A stretch of 64,000 nucleotides of DNA from Sphingomonas bacterium (GCA_030149245.1 JASBRX010000025.1:1-64000); one strand, 5' to 3'; positions 38,312 through 49,209 are shown, counted from the first letter of the stretch. Numbers and translations are program-made. The notes: a model not told the origin generated them from the letters alone.

Positions 38312-40282
38312 ATGACCGACGCCGCGCCCGTTTCAGCCACCCCCATGACCGGGCGCGACCGGCCACTGTTCCTGCTGTCGTTCCGCCAACGCGACGAGCT
38401 CGCAGGGCAGGCGGCGCGCGCGGGCTGGCGCGTCGTGGCTGCGCGGCGCGGGGAGGGGGCGGATCGCCGCTTCCTCGCCAGCGGCGCGGCGGTCGCGGTG
38501 GTCGATGCGCGCGGCTCGGTCGCCGAAGGGCTTGCCGCAGTCCGCGCCATGGCACCCGTCACCAGCGCGAACGGCGCGGCCTTGCTCGCGCTCGTGTCGC
38601 GCGACGATACCGCCCGGCTGGGCGAATTCTACGATGCCGGTGCCACCCACTTTCTCGCCAGCCCGATGCGTGAGGTCGAGTTCGTTCAGGCATTGCGCTT
38701 CGCTGCGCGCCACGCCCAGCGCACCGGGACCGACGCGACCCGCGCGACCGGGGAACCGCTCGGCTGGCGCTACGATCCCGCCTTGCGTTCGCTTCAGGTC
38801 ACGCCAGCGCTCGCCTCGATGCTCGGCTTCACCGGTACCCCGTCGCTGCGCACCATGTTGCGGCATGTCGAGGCGGCGGATCGCGGGGCGATGCGCGGCG
38901 CGCTCCAGCGGCTGCGCGACGGCATCCAGGCGACCGCCTTCGCGCACGACCTGCCCGGTGCTGGTCGCGTGGTCGAGCATCTTCAGCGCGACGCGCGCAC
39001 CGGCCGCATCCATGCCCTGATCGAGCGGCTGGGTGAGGTCGATGCCAGCGCGGTGGTCCGCGACGTCCTGACCGGCGTGCGCGACGATAGCGGAATGCGC
39101 CGCTGGATCACCCGTCGGCTCGATGACGCGCAGCCGGTCGGCGTGGCGCTGGTCGCGCTGGGCCGGTTCGACATGGTCAACACCGCCTATGGCCGCGACG
39201 CGGGTGATTCGGTGCTGCGCGCCGCCTCGACCCGCATCGCCGACGCCGCGCGCGCCACGCTTGGTCGCCGCGCGACGCTGGCGCGGATGGGCGGGGCCGA
39301 GTTTCTGGTCGCCGCCGAAGACGCCGACGCCGAAACGCTCGCCGCTGCGGCCAAAGGGATCGAGGAAGCGCTGACCCGCCCCTTCGTCATCGGTGACGCC
39401 ATTGCCCCGGTCGGCGCGCGCATCGCCACCGCCACCGCGCGTCCCGGCGACGATGCCGCAGCCTTGCTCCGCCGCGCCAGTGAGACACTCACCGGCGACG
39501 AGGACGACCGTACCATTTCCCTCGAAACGCTCGCGGTCGATCTGCGCCACGCGATGGAGGCGGGCGAGATCGAACTGCGCCTGCAGCCGCAGGTCGCGGT
39601 CGCCACCGGCGCGATCGTCGGGGTCGAGGCGCTGGCCCGCTGGCGCCACCCCGACCATGGTGAGGTCGGTGCCGAAACCCTGTTCGCCGCCGCCGCCCGC
39701 GCCGAACTCGAACTCGCGCTGTCGGAGCATGTCCAGCGGCTCGCGCTGGCACAGGCTGCGCGCTGGCCCGCATCGCTCCGCCACTTGCGGCTGTCGGTCA
39801 ACGTCACCGCCGCCGATGTCGCGCGCTCCGGGTTCGCCGACCTGTTTCTCGACTGGGTCGACAGCAGCGGCTTCCCGCGCGCGCGCCTGACGGTGGAGAT
39901 CACCGAGGGCGGTCTGATCGACGATCTCGGCGAGGCCTCCCGCCTGCTCAGCGAGCTGCGCGCGGCCGGCTGCCGCGTCGCGATCGACGATTTCGGCACC
40001 GGCTATTCCAGCCTCGCCTATCTGAAAGCGCTCCCGCTCGATTACCTCAAGGTCGACCGGAAACTGACCCAGGACATCACCGGCAGCGCGCGCGACCGGA
40101 TCGTCGTGCGCGGCGTGATCGACATGGCACGCTCGCTGGGCCTGACCGTGATTGCCGAAGGGGTCGAAACCCCCGAACAGCTCGATCTGCTGGCCAAAGA
40201 GGGGTGCCAAACCTATCAGGGCTATCTCTGCGCCGAGCCGCTGACCCTGCCCGAACTGATTGCATTGGTGGAACAAGCATGA
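38312..40282 (+). CDS. Receiver-like / degenerate GGDEF / EAL c-di-GMP phosphodiesterase
   Basis: The 656-residue product has three parts. The N-terminal ~125 residues look like a receiver domain (AVAVVDARG with an acceptor-position Asp, ATHFLASPM) but the conserved switch Lys is absent. A PAS-like linker follows. The GGDEF domain (residues about 260-395) carries GGAEF in MGGAEFLVAA, so cyclase activity is doubtful. The EAL domain (residues about 405-650) is complete: EAL in GVEALARW, NVTA, EITEGG, DDFGTGYSS, LKVDRKL, AEGVET and QGYL. It probably degrades c-di-GMP, with the front domains as sensors. It overlaps the next gene by 4 bp. Confidence 0.9.
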   Translation: MTDAAPVSATPMTGRDRPLFLLSFRQRDELAGQAARAGWRVVAARRGEGADRRFLASGAAVAVVDARGSVAEGLAAVRAMAPVTSANGAALLALVSRDDTARLGEFYDAGATHFLASPMREVEFVQALRFAARHAQRTGTDATRATGEPLGWRYDPALRSLQVTPALASMLGFTGTPSLRTMLRHVEAADRGAMRGALQRLRDGIQATAFAHDLPGAGRVVEHLQRDARTGRIHALIERLGEVDASAVVRDVLTGVRDDSGMRRWITRRLDDAQPVGVALVALGRFDMVNTAYGRDAGDSVLRAASTRIADAARATLGRRATLARMGGAEFLVAAEDADAETLAAAAKGIEEALTRPFVIGDAIAPVGARIATATARPGDDAAALLRRASETLTGDEDDRTISLETLAVDLRHAMEAGEIELRLQPQVAVATGAIVGVEALARWRHPDHGEVGAETLFAAAARAELELALSEHVQRLALAQAARWPASLRHLRLSVNVTAADVARSGFADLFLDWVDSSGFPRARLTVEITEGGLIDDLGEASRLLSELRAAGCRVAIDDFGTGYSSLAYLKALPLDYLKVDRKLTQDITGSARDRIVVRGVIDMARSLGLTVIAEGVETPEQLDLLAKEGCQTYQGYLCAEPLTLPELIALVEQA

Positions 40283-40731
40283 ACGACCCCCGCGACGCGA
40301 CCGGCGTCTGGTATGGCCGCTATTTCGCGACCGGCTGGGACGTGCCCGAAAACAGCTTCATCGCGCATCTTGAGGAATTTGGCGGCGCGGTGGAGGGGGT
40401 CATCACCGAACCCGACGACACCGGCTTGTCCGAAATCCGCCGCGCCTTCGTCTCCGGCACGCGCAGCGTCGATACGCTCACCTTCACCAAGCAGTACGAC
40501 CCATCCGGTCCGCTCGCGCACAGCGTCGCCTATTCGGGGCGCATCAGCGAGGACGGGACCGAAGTGACCGGTGACTGGCGCTTTTCGGGCTATCACGGCA
40601 GCTTCGTGATGAGCCGCGAGATTTTCAGCGCCGAGGAACTGGACGAAGACGCGGCGGTGGACGAAGAACTGCTGATCGAATTGGGGGACCCGGCGCCGCC
40701 CGCATGGCGCCTGTCACATGGGAGGGATTGA
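40279..40731 (+). CDS. Conserved hypothetical protein, beta-rich, 150 residues
   Basis: The product MNDPRDATGVWYGRYFATGW... is predicted mostly strand, with regularly spaced aromatic and glycine residues (GVWYGRY, YSGRISEDGTEVTGDWRFSG) and an acidic C-terminal tail (EELDEDAAVDEELL). There is no signal peptide. It is translationally coupled to the EAL protein (ATGA) and followed after one base by an exported hydrolase. A calycin-like ligand-binding barrel is possible. No function can be assigned. Confidence 0.72.
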   Translation: MNDPRDATGVWYGRYFATGWDVPENSFIAHLEEFGGAVEGVITEPDDTGLSEIRRAFVSGTRSVDTLTFTKQYDPSGPLAHSVAYSGRISEDGTEVTGDWRFSGYHGSFVMSREIFSAEELDEDAAVDEELLIELGDPAPPAWRLSHGRD

Positions 40732-40732
40732 G

Positions 40733-41623
40733 ATGATGAACCGCCGCGGCCTGTTCGCGACACTGGCGATGCTGCTGACCGCAGCCCTGCTCCCCACGCC
40801 TGCGATGGCCAAGGGCTTCACGTCCGACCGCATCGCCGTGACGGTGGAGGGGAAGGGCGCCGACGTCATCCTGATCCCCGGCCTGTCCTCATCCCCTCGC
40901 GTCTGGGCGGAAATGACCGCCGCGCTCCCCGGCTATCGCTACCACAAGGTGCAGGTGCGCGGCTTTGCCGGTCTCGACAAGGGCGGAAACACCGACGGTA
41001 ATGTCGCCGCGCCGGTGGCCGAGGAAATCTCGCGCTACATCGCCGAGAACAAGCTCGGCAAGGTCGCCGTCATCGGCCATTCGATGGGCGGCACGATGGC
41101 GATGATGCTCGCCGCGCGTCACCCCGATCAGGTCGGCAAGCTGATGGTCGTCGACATGCTCCCCTTCCTCGGCGCGATGTTCGGCGGGCCGCAGGCAACG
41201 CCGGAGACGCTCAAGCCGATCGCCGATCAGATCATGAACGGGATGCGCAACAGCCCGCAGGACGCCTATGCCAAGCAGCTCGAAGGCACGATCGCATCGA
41301 TGGTCGCGACCGAAAGCATGCGCGCGCCCGCGCTCGACGACGCGATGAAGTCCGACCGCGATGTCTCCGCCCGCGCCTATGGCGAGCTTGTCGTCACCAA
41401 TCTGATGCCCGAGCTGGGCAAGATCACCGCGCCGACCACCGTGCTCTACGTCACGCCGAAGGGCGCCCCGGTCACCGACGCGCAGATGGACGGCTTCTAC
41501 CAGGCGTCCTTCGCCCCGATCAAAGGCGCCAAGCTCGTCCGCGTGCCCGCGTCGGCACACTTCATCATGTGGGACAATGCGCCCTTCTTCCAGGCGCAGG
41601 TGAAGGCGTTCCTCGCGGCATGA
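40733..41623 (+). CDS. Exported alpha/beta hydrolase
   Basis: The 296-residue product has a signal peptide (MMNRRGLFATLAMLL..., cleaved near PAMAKG) and an alpha/beta hydrolase domain with nucleophile Ser in VIGHSMGGTMAMML and His in SAHFIMWDN near the C-terminus. GGAGGG stands six bases before ATG 40733. It is periplasmic, in an operon with the EAL protein, the beta-rich protein and the FKBP isomerase. The substrate is unknown. Confidence 0.86.
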   Translation: MMNRRGLFATLAMLLTAALLPTPAMAKGFTSDRIAVTVEGKGADVILIPGLSSSPRVWAEMTAALPGYRYHKVQVRGFAGLDKGGNTDGNVAAPVAEEISRYIAENKLGKVAVIGHSMGGTMAMMLAARHPDQVGKLMVVDMLPFLGAMFGGPQATPETLKPIADQIMNGMRNSPQDAYAKQLEGTIASMVATESMRAPALDDAMKSDRDVSARAYGELVVTNLMPELGKITAPTTVLYVTPKGAPVTDAQMDGFYQASFAPIKGAKLVRVPASAHFIMWDNAPFFQAQVKAFLAA

Positions 41624-42108
41624 TCCTGACCTTCGCACTCGCCGCCGTCACGCTCGCCACGCTCCCCGCCATGGTTCAGGACGACACCCCCGACCGGTCA
41701 CAAGACGTCGCCTGGCACAACAACCAGATGCGCGCGCTGGCCGAGCGTCACGGCGGCGCGGGCTGGAACGTGACCAAGAGCGGCCTGCGCTGGCGGCTGG
41801 TCGCGGGTGATGGCTCCAGCAAGCACCCCGGTCCGACCGATCGCGTCGCGGTGCATTATGTCGGCACCTTCGCCGACGGCACCGAGTTCGACAGCTCGAT
41901 CAGGCGCGGCGTCCCCGCCGTCTTCCCCCTCAACCGCGTCATCCCCGGCTGGACCGAGGGCGTCCAGCTGATGGGCGTCGGCGACACGGTCGAATTCGCG
42001 ATCCCCGCAGAGATTGCCTATGGCCCCAACGGCCGCGGCCCCATCCCGGGCGGCGCGACGCTGCTGTTCACGGTGGAGCTGCTGGGGATCCAAGGGGCGG
42101 GGGAGTAA
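41620..42108 (+). CDS. FKBP-type peptidyl-prolyl cis-trans isomerase, exported
   Basis: The 162-residue product has a short signal peptide (MILTFALAAVTLATLPAM) and one FKBP domain: RVAVHYVGTFADGTEFDSS near residue 75, FPLNRVIPGWTEGVQLM, and IPAEIAYGPNGRGPIPGGAT. It assists folding of periplasmic proteins. The start overlaps the hydrolase stop (ATGA). It is the last gene of the EAL operon. Confidence 0.9.
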   Translation: MILTFALAAVTLATLPAMVQDDTPDRSQDVAWHNNQMRALAERHGGAGWNVTKSGLRWRLVAGDGSSKHPGPTDRVAVHYVGTFADGTEFDSSIRRGVPAVFPLNRVIPGWTEGVQLMGVGDTVEFAIPAEIAYGPNGRGPIPGGATLLFTVELLGIQGAGE

Positions 42109-42120
42109 CTGCCCCCTCTC

Positions 42121-42506
42121 GTCACCCCGGGCTTGACCCGGGGCCCAGCTGCCTTTGTCAGGCAAGCTGATTGTAAAGGTCGCGCCACTCGGGATTGTCG
42201 CGCTCAATCAACGCGAACTTCCACTCACGCCGCCAGCGCTTCATCCGCTTCTCCTGCGCGATGCAGTCGCTGATATCATCGGCATATTCCGCCCAGACGA
42301 GCCGCTTGAGGCCATACTCTGCACAAAACGCGGAACCCTCACCACGGCGATGCTGATCGACGCGCGTCACGAGGTCCGCGGTCACCCCGACATACATCGT
42401 GCCGCGATAGCGATTGGCCATGATGTAGACCCAGCCGCCTTGACGTTCGTCGTCCATGGGGCGGTAGGGAAGAAGAAGCTGGGCCCCGGGTCAAGCCCGG
42501 GGTGAC
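42121..42506. mobile_element. Cassette: perfect 30-bp inverted repeat enclosing a GIY-YIG gene
   Basis: The left end (42121-42150) starts GTCACCCCGGGCTTGACCCG and ends GGGCCCAGCT; the right end (42477-42506) is its exact reverse complement. The gene inside leaves only 7 bp on the stop side and 19 bp on the start side. Each end also forms its own CCCGGG-CTTGA-CCCGGG hairpin. The end pattern recurs at 35217-35322 without a gene. It is called mobile by inference from structure; no target-site duplication was confirmed. Confidence 0.6.
42158..42457 (-). CDS. GIY-YIG nuclease-domain protein (UPF0213/YhbQ-like)
   Basis: The 99-residue product is a single GIY-YIG domain: GWVYIMANR near residue 8, MYVGVTADLVTRVDQH with the catalytic Arg near residue 32, and an EKRMKRWRREWK helix containing the metal-binding Glu near 69. 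Stand-alone members are known as UPF0213; their function is mostly unsettled, though the fold cuts DNA. No clear ribosome site precedes ATG 42457. It lies entirely within a perfect inverted repeat, unlike its neighbours. Confidence 0.88.
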   Translation of the reverse strand: MDDERQGGWVYIMANRYRGTMYVGVTADLVTRVDQHRRGEGSAFCAEYGLKRLVWAEYADDISDCIAQEKRMKRWRREWKFALIERDNPEWRDLYNQLA

Positions 42507-42543
42507 GATGGGGGGCGTGACGAGAGGGGAGGGCTAACACCCC

Positions 42544-43254
42544 TCACCCCAACGCCTCAAACGCCCCCGTCTCGAAATCCTCCGCCAGCATCGCCACGAT
42601 CCGCTCCGCAACCACCTCCGGCGGCTTGACGCTCTCCGGCGCCTCGCCCGGATACGCCCGCGCGCGCATCTTGGTCCGCGTCGCGCCCGGGTCGAGCAAA
42701 GCCACCCGCACCTTGGTCAGGTTGCGCACCTCATCGGCATAGCTCAGCAGCAGATTTTCGAACGCCGCCTTGGTTGCCCCGTACAGGCCCCAATAGGCGC
42801 GCGGCTGGCGGCCGACCTTCGACGTCAGGCCAATCACGCGGCCCGCATCGGACTTGCGCAGCAGCCCGTCGAACGCCCCGATCAGCGCCGCCTGCGCGCT
42901 GACGTTGAGCGCCAGCACCTTGGCCACTTCCTTGGGATCGAACGCCGCGACTGCCGACAGCGTGCCCAGTGCGGCCGCATTCAGCACGAGGATGTCGAGC
43001 TTGCCCCAACGCTCCGCCAACGCAGCGGCCAGACGCGGGATCGAATCGGTCTCGATCAGGTCCATCGGCGCGATCGTCGCGCTGCCACCGGCGGCGAAAA
43101 TCGCCTCCTCGACCTCTTCAAGCCCACCCGCCGTGCGCGCGGTCAGCACGACATGCGCGCCCTGTGCCGCCAGCGCGATCGCGGTCGCCGCGCCGATTCC
43201 CCGGCTCGCGCCGGTGACGAGCGCGACCCGCCCTGCAAGTGCCTGCTCGGTCAT
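42544..43254 (-). CDS. Short-chain dehydrogenase/reductase
   Basis: The 236-residue product is a classical SDR with TGASRGIG near residue 15, LNAA near 92 in place of NNAG, and YGATK as YxxxK near 158. The ending EDFETGAFEAL is short. ATG 43254 lies 4 bp after the purF stop, so it is probably co-transcribed with purF. The substrate is unknown; it is annotated in many sphingomonads only as SDR. Confidence 0.85.
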   Translation of the reverse strand: MTEQALAGRVALVTGASRGIGAATAIALAAQGAHVVLTARTAGGLEEVEEAIFAAGGSATIAPMDLIETDSIPRLAAALAERWGKLDILVLNAAALGTLSAVAAFDPKEVAKVLALNVSAQAALIGAFDGLLRKSDAGRVIGLTSKVGRQPRAYWGLYGATKAAFENLLLSYADEVRNLTKVRVALLDPGATRTKMRARAYPGEAPESVKPPEVVAERIVAMLAEDFETGAFEALG

Positions 43255-43258
43255 GGGT

Positions 43259-44710
43259 TCAACGCTTCTCGTCGAGCAGTGCGAGCTGGCCCACCGCCTG
43301 CTCGTCATGGTCGGTCAACTGGGTCGGATATTCGCCGGTGAAGCACGCGTCGCAGTACCGCGGCAGCACATCGCCACGCTGTGCCTCGCCCAGCGCGCGG
43401 TACAGCCCGTCGATCGAAACGAATGCCAGGCTGTCGGCCTTGATGAACTTGGCCATCCCTGCAACGTCATGCTGCGCGGCGAGCAGCTTGGAGCGCTCGG
43501 GCGTGTCCACGCCATAGAAACAGCTATGCGTGGTCGGCGGGCTGGCGATGCGCATATGCACTTCGGCGGCGCCCGCCTCGCGCATCATCTCGACGATCTT
43601 CAGGCTGGTCGTCCCGCGCACGATCGAATCGTCGACCAGGATGATCCGCTTGCCCTGGATCAGCGCGCGATTGGCATTGTGCTTGAGCTTGACGCCCAGC
43701 CGCCGCACTTCGGCGCTCGGCTGGATGAAGGTGCGCCCCACATAATGCGAGCGGATGATGCCCAGCTCGAACGGAATGCCCGATTGCTGCGCATAGCCGA
43801 TTGCGGCGGGAACGCCCGAATCGGGCACCGGGATGACCAGATCGGCCTCGACCGGCGATTCGATTGCCAGCTCCGCGCCGATGCCCTTGCGCACGGTATA
43901 GACCGACCGGTCCCCCGCGATGGAGTCGGGGCGGCTGAAATAGACCCATTCGAAAATGCACGGGCGCGGCGCGATCGCGGTGAAGGGGCGGATCGAGCGC
44001 ATCGCGCCGTCCTTGACGATCACCAGCTCGCCCGGCTCGACATCGCGCAGATAAGTCGCGCCGACCACGTCGAGTGCCACCGTCTCCGACGCGAAGATGA
44101 AGCTGTCGCCAAGGCGACCCATCACCAGCGGCCGGATGCCCAGCGGGTCGCGGCACGCGATCATGCCTTCCGGCGTCATGCAGATCAGCGAATAGGCGCC
44201 CTCGACCTGCTTCAGCGCGTCGATGAACCGGTCGAGCAGATCCCGGTACCCGCTGGTCGCGACCAGATGGATGATCGTCTCGGTATCCGATGTCGACTGG
44301 AAGATCGAACCGCGCCGGATCAGCTCGCGGCGCAGATGCATCGCGTTGGAGATGTTGCCGTTATGCGCCACCGCGAACCCGCCGCTCGCCAGCTCGGCAT
44401 AGAGCGGCTGGACGTTGCGCAGCGCGGTCTCGCCGGTGGTCGAGTAGCGGACATGGCCGCACGCGACATCGCCCGCCAGCGCGCGGATCACCTCGTCGCG
44501 GTCGAAATTCCCCGCGACATGGCCCATCGCGCGATGGGTATGGAAATGCGCGCCGTCAAAGCTGGTGATGCCAGCCGCCTCCTGCCCGCGGTGCTGCAAC
44601 GCATGCAGCCCCAGCGCGACAAGCGCGGCGGCACCCTCGGCACCGGAAACACCAAACACGCCACACTCTTCGCGCAGCTTGTCGTCATCGAACGGATTTG
44701 TGGTCAGCAT
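43259..44710 (-). CDS. purF: Amidophosphoribosyltransferase
   Basis: The 483-residue product commits PRPP to purine synthesis. A short propeptide (MLTTNPFDDDKLREE) precedes the catalytic Cys16 of ECGVFG, which becomes N-terminal after cleavage. The glutaminase domain has HNGNISNAMHL and the PRTase domain has the PRPP loop IILVDDSIVRGTTS near residue 360. The frame is open further upstream, but ATG 44710 gives the standard propeptide. It is followed by an SDR gene and divergent from the DUF7218-like gene. Confidence 0.96.
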   Translation of the reverse strand: MLTTNPFDDDKLREECGVFGVSGAEGAAALVALGLHALQHRGQEAAGITSFDGAHFHTHRAMGHVAGNFDRDEVIRALAGDVACGHVRYSTTGETALRNVQPLYAELASGGFAVAHNGNISNAMHLRRELIRRGSIFQSTSDTETIIHLVATSGYRDLLDRFIDALKQVEGAYSLICMTPEGMIACRDPLGIRPLVMGRLGDSFIFASETVALDVVGATYLRDVEPGELVIVKDGAMRSIRPFTAIAPRPCIFEWVYFSRPDSIAGDRSVYTVRKGIGAELAIESPVEADLVIPVPDSGVPAAIGYAQQSGIPFELGIIRSHYVGRTFIQPSAEVRRLGVKLKHNANRALIQGKRIILVDDSIVRGTTSLKIVEMMREAGAAEVHMRIASPPTTHSCFYGVDTPERSKLLAAQHDVAGMAKFIKADSLAFVSIDGLYRALGEAQRGDVLPRYCDACFTGEYPTQLTDHDEQAVGQLALLDEKR

Positions 44711-44843
44711 CGGCCCTTCGGGGGAGTCGTTGGTCGATCCGCGGCCATATAGGCAGTCGATCCGGCTTTGTCGCCTGTTTGTCACATCAAATCCGGGATC
44801 ATTGTGTTTCCCCGTAGGTTGGGGAGGGGGAAAGGAGATCGCA

Positions 44844-45092
44844 ATGGCCAAGGACCACGGACCCCAGATCAAGGACGACAAGCTCTACGAAGACCTGCGC
44901 AAGGACGGCGCCTCCAAGGAAAAGGCCGCGCGCATCGCCAATGCCAAGGCGGAAGGCTCGCTCGATCACAAGGGCACCCGGCTCGAGGATCGGACGAAGG
45001 AAGAGCTGTATGACGAGGCCAAGGAGATCGGCATCGAAGGCCGTTCCGACATGACCAAGGACGAGCTGATCGACGCGATTCGGGATCGGTGA
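44844..45092 (+). CDS. Small Rho-N-like / DUF7218-type protein
   Basis: The 82-residue product is highly charged: a helical N-terminal part (YEDLRKDGASKEKAARIANA) and a C-terminal helix-extended-loop-helix of Rho-N type (SDMTKDELIDAIRDR). AAGGAG stands eight bases before ATG 44844, deciding the start against a longer open frame. It resembles small plasmid-stability-like or DNA-bridging proteins found across alphaproteobacteria; function is not established. Confidence 0.8.
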   Translation: MAKDHGPQIKDDKLYEDLRKDGASKEKAARIANAKAEGSLDHKGTRLEDRTKEELYDEAKEIGIEGRSDMTKDELIDAIRDR

Positions 45093-45100
45093 GGCACGCA

Positions 45101-45125
45101 AATCCTCCCCGTGCCGGGGAGGATT
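45101..45125. terminator. Perfect hairpin after the Rho-N-like gene
   Basis: AATCCTCCCCG and CGGGGAGGATT form an 11-bp perfect stem around TGC, eight bases after the stop. It lacks a strong T-tract, so it may act as a weak terminator or mRNA end protector. Confidence 0.6.
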
Positions 45126-45158
45126 GATTCACCCCAATCCCCACCCTGTTCGCCGCAA

Positions 45159-45187
45159 TCGATGACACATCGATTACATAATCGATT
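45159..45187. promoter_or_regulatory. Three ATCGAT boxes upstream of katG
   Basis: ATCGAT occurs at 45159, 45170 and 45182, that is at 11- and 12-base steps, about one helical turn apart. They lie about 100 bases before katG in an AT-richer patch. This phased arrangement suggests binding of an oligomeric regulator; it does not match the OxyR consensus ATAG-N7-CTAT well. Confidence 0.35.
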
Positions 45188-45203
45188 TCCTCACTCGCAC
45201 TGA

Positions 45204-47471
<2,268 letters not shown>

Positions 47472-47492
47472 GGCCAGTTCTCCTTCTTCCCC

Positions 47493-47524
47493 CCTCCCGC
47501 TTGCGGGAGGGGCCGGGGGAGGGC
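47493..47524. repeat. Short palindrome after katG
   Basis: CCCCTCCCGCTTGCGGGAGGGG followed by CCGGGGGAGGGCC is the same family as the rpoB-rpoC palindromes (loop TT). It lies 22 bases after the katG stop and may serve as a weak terminator. Confidence 0.75.
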
Positions 47525-47622
47525 CTGTCCATCAATGCAGACGGCCGCGACGGGACAACCCGCTCGCGGCCGTTTCCGTTCCCCCGTTGGCACTCCCGCC
47601 GCGCCCCGATACACTCCCACCC

Positions 47623-49209
47623 ATGGAATCGATCGGCGGCGACCTCAGCACCATGGCCCCCCGGCCATTCCCCGGCCCCCAGCTGGACGCGATCCGCGCC
47701 ATCTCCACCACCCGCCATTACCAGCCCGGAGACATCGTGCTCGAAGCCGGCGCCCCGCAGGACCGCTTCGTGCTGGTGGAGGAGGGTGAGATCGAGGTCG
47801 CCGACCCGGTAACAGGCGGTCGGCTCATGCCCGGCACCATCGGCCCCGGCCAGTTCATGGGCGAACTCGCCTTCCTCAACGGCGGCCCGCTCACCCTGAC
47901 GATGCGCGCCAGCGTCCCCACCCGCACGCTCGAAGCCCCGCGCCCCGACATGCTCCGGCTGATGAGCGCGGTGCCCGAGATCGGCGACCATATCCTCACC
48001 GTCTTCTCCGCCCGCCGCCGCCGCATTTTCGAGGCGGGCGACAGCAGCCTCGTCGTGCGCGGGGCCGATCGCGACCCCGCCGTCGCGCGCGTCGCCAGCT
48101 TCCTCCACCGCAACCGCATCCCCTTCCATGAGGAGGCGGAGGGCGAGCCGCAGGTCAGCTGGTCAGGCCATCCGATCCCCGATCCCACGCCGCGCGCCGT
48201 CGCCAGTCATCTCGGCCTCGACCTCACCGCCAGCTCGACCGAGCCATTCGACCTGCTGATCGTCGGCGCCGGTCCCGCCGGGGTCGCCGCCGCCGTCTAT
48301 GCCGGATCGGAGGGGCTGCGCGCGCTGGTGATCGAGGATTGCGCGATCGGCGGACAGGCCGGGACCAGCTCGCGCATCGAAAATTACATGGGCTTCCCCA
48401 CTGGTATCTCCGGCGCGGACCTGACCTTCCGGGGTCAGGTTCAGGCGATGAAGTTCGGCACCTGCTTCGCCATGCCGCGCCGGGTCGAGGCGCTGGCCCG
48501 CCGTGACGACGGCTTCTGCGCCACGCTGGACGGCGGTGAAGAGCTATGCGCCCGCGCCGTGCTCGTCGCCACCGGCGTGCAATATCGCCGCCTGCCGCTC
48601 GACCGGCTCGAAGCGTTTGAAGGCGCCGGCATTTATTACGCCGCGACCGAGATGGAGGCGCGGCTGTGCGCGCAGACCGAGGCGGTCGTCGTCGGCGGCG
48701 GCAACAGCGCCGGGCAGGCCGCGATGTACCTCTCGCGCGTCGCCAAGCGCGTCCATGTCGTCGTGCGCGGCGCCAGCCTCGCCGACACGATGAGCGCCTA
48801 TCTGCGCGAACGGCTCGAAGCCGACCCGCGCATCACCATCCACACCCACAGCCAGCTCGAACGGCTCGACGGCGACGCCCATCTCGAACGCGTCGTCTTC
48901 GCCGGCCCATCGGGTAGCCACGCCGTCGACTGCCGCGCCCTCTTCATCATGATCGGCGCCGCGCCCAACACCGACTGGCTCTCGGGCCTGGTCGAGCTCG
49001 ACCATCACGGCTTCGTCCGCACCGGGCGGGACGTCGGCGGATCGTCGAGCTATGCCACCTCCTGCCCCGGCATCTTCGCGGTGGGCGACGTCCGCTCAGG
49101 ATCGGTCAAGCGCGTCGCGAGCAGCGTCGGCGAAGGGTCGGTCGTCGTCAGCGCGATCTGGACCCACGTCAACGCGCCGCCAGCGGGCGAGGTGGGGATC
49201 GGGGGATAA
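47623..49209 (+). CDS. Fusion of cyclic-nucleotide-binding domain and thioredoxin-reductase-like flavoprotein
   Basis: The 528-residue product has a cNMP-binding domain (residues about 15-140, with GDIVLEAGAPQDRFVLVEEG and GPGQFMGELAFLNGG), a linker, and a two-domain FAD/NAD(P)H part from about residue 205 (LIVGAGPAGVAAAVYA, VVGGGNSAGQAAMYL, GIFAVGDVRSG). The thioredoxin-reductase CxxC is absent, so it cannot reduce thioredoxin the usual way. The start is uncertain: ATG 47623 is preferred, and ATG 47653 is an alternative. It lies downstream of katG, hinting at an oxidative-stress role, but partners are not visible. Confidence 0.83.
   Translation: MESIGGDLSTMAPRPFPGPQLDAIRAISTTRHYQPGDIVLEAGAPQDRFVLVEEGEIEVADPVTGGRLMPGTIGPGQFMGELAFLNGGPLTLTMRASVPTRTLEAPRPDMLRLMSAVPEIGDHILTVFSARRRRIFEAGDSSLVVRGADRDPAVARVASFLHRNRIPFHEEAEGEPQVSWSGHPIPDPTPRAVASHLGLDLTASSTEPFDLLIVGAGPAGVAAAVYAGSEGLRALVIEDCAIGGQAGTSSRIENYMGFPTGISGADLTFRGQVQAMKFGTCFAMPRRVEALARRDDGFCATLDGGEELCARAVLVATGVQYRRLPLDRLEAFEGAGIYYAATEMEARLCAQTEAVVVGGGNSAGQAAMYLSRVAKRVHVVVRGASLADTMSAYLRERLEADPRITIHTHSQLERLDGDAHLERVVFAGPSGSHAVDCRALFIMIGAAPNTDWLSGLVELDHHGFVRTGRDVGGSSSYATSCPGIFAVGDVRSGSVKRVASSVGEGSVVVSAIWTHVNAPPAGEVGIGG

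Noticed and set aside
38333..40276. A 647-codon frame antisense to the GGDEF/EAL gene
   Set aside because: It is explained by codon-position GC bias; the EAL motifs on the plus strand settle the true strand.
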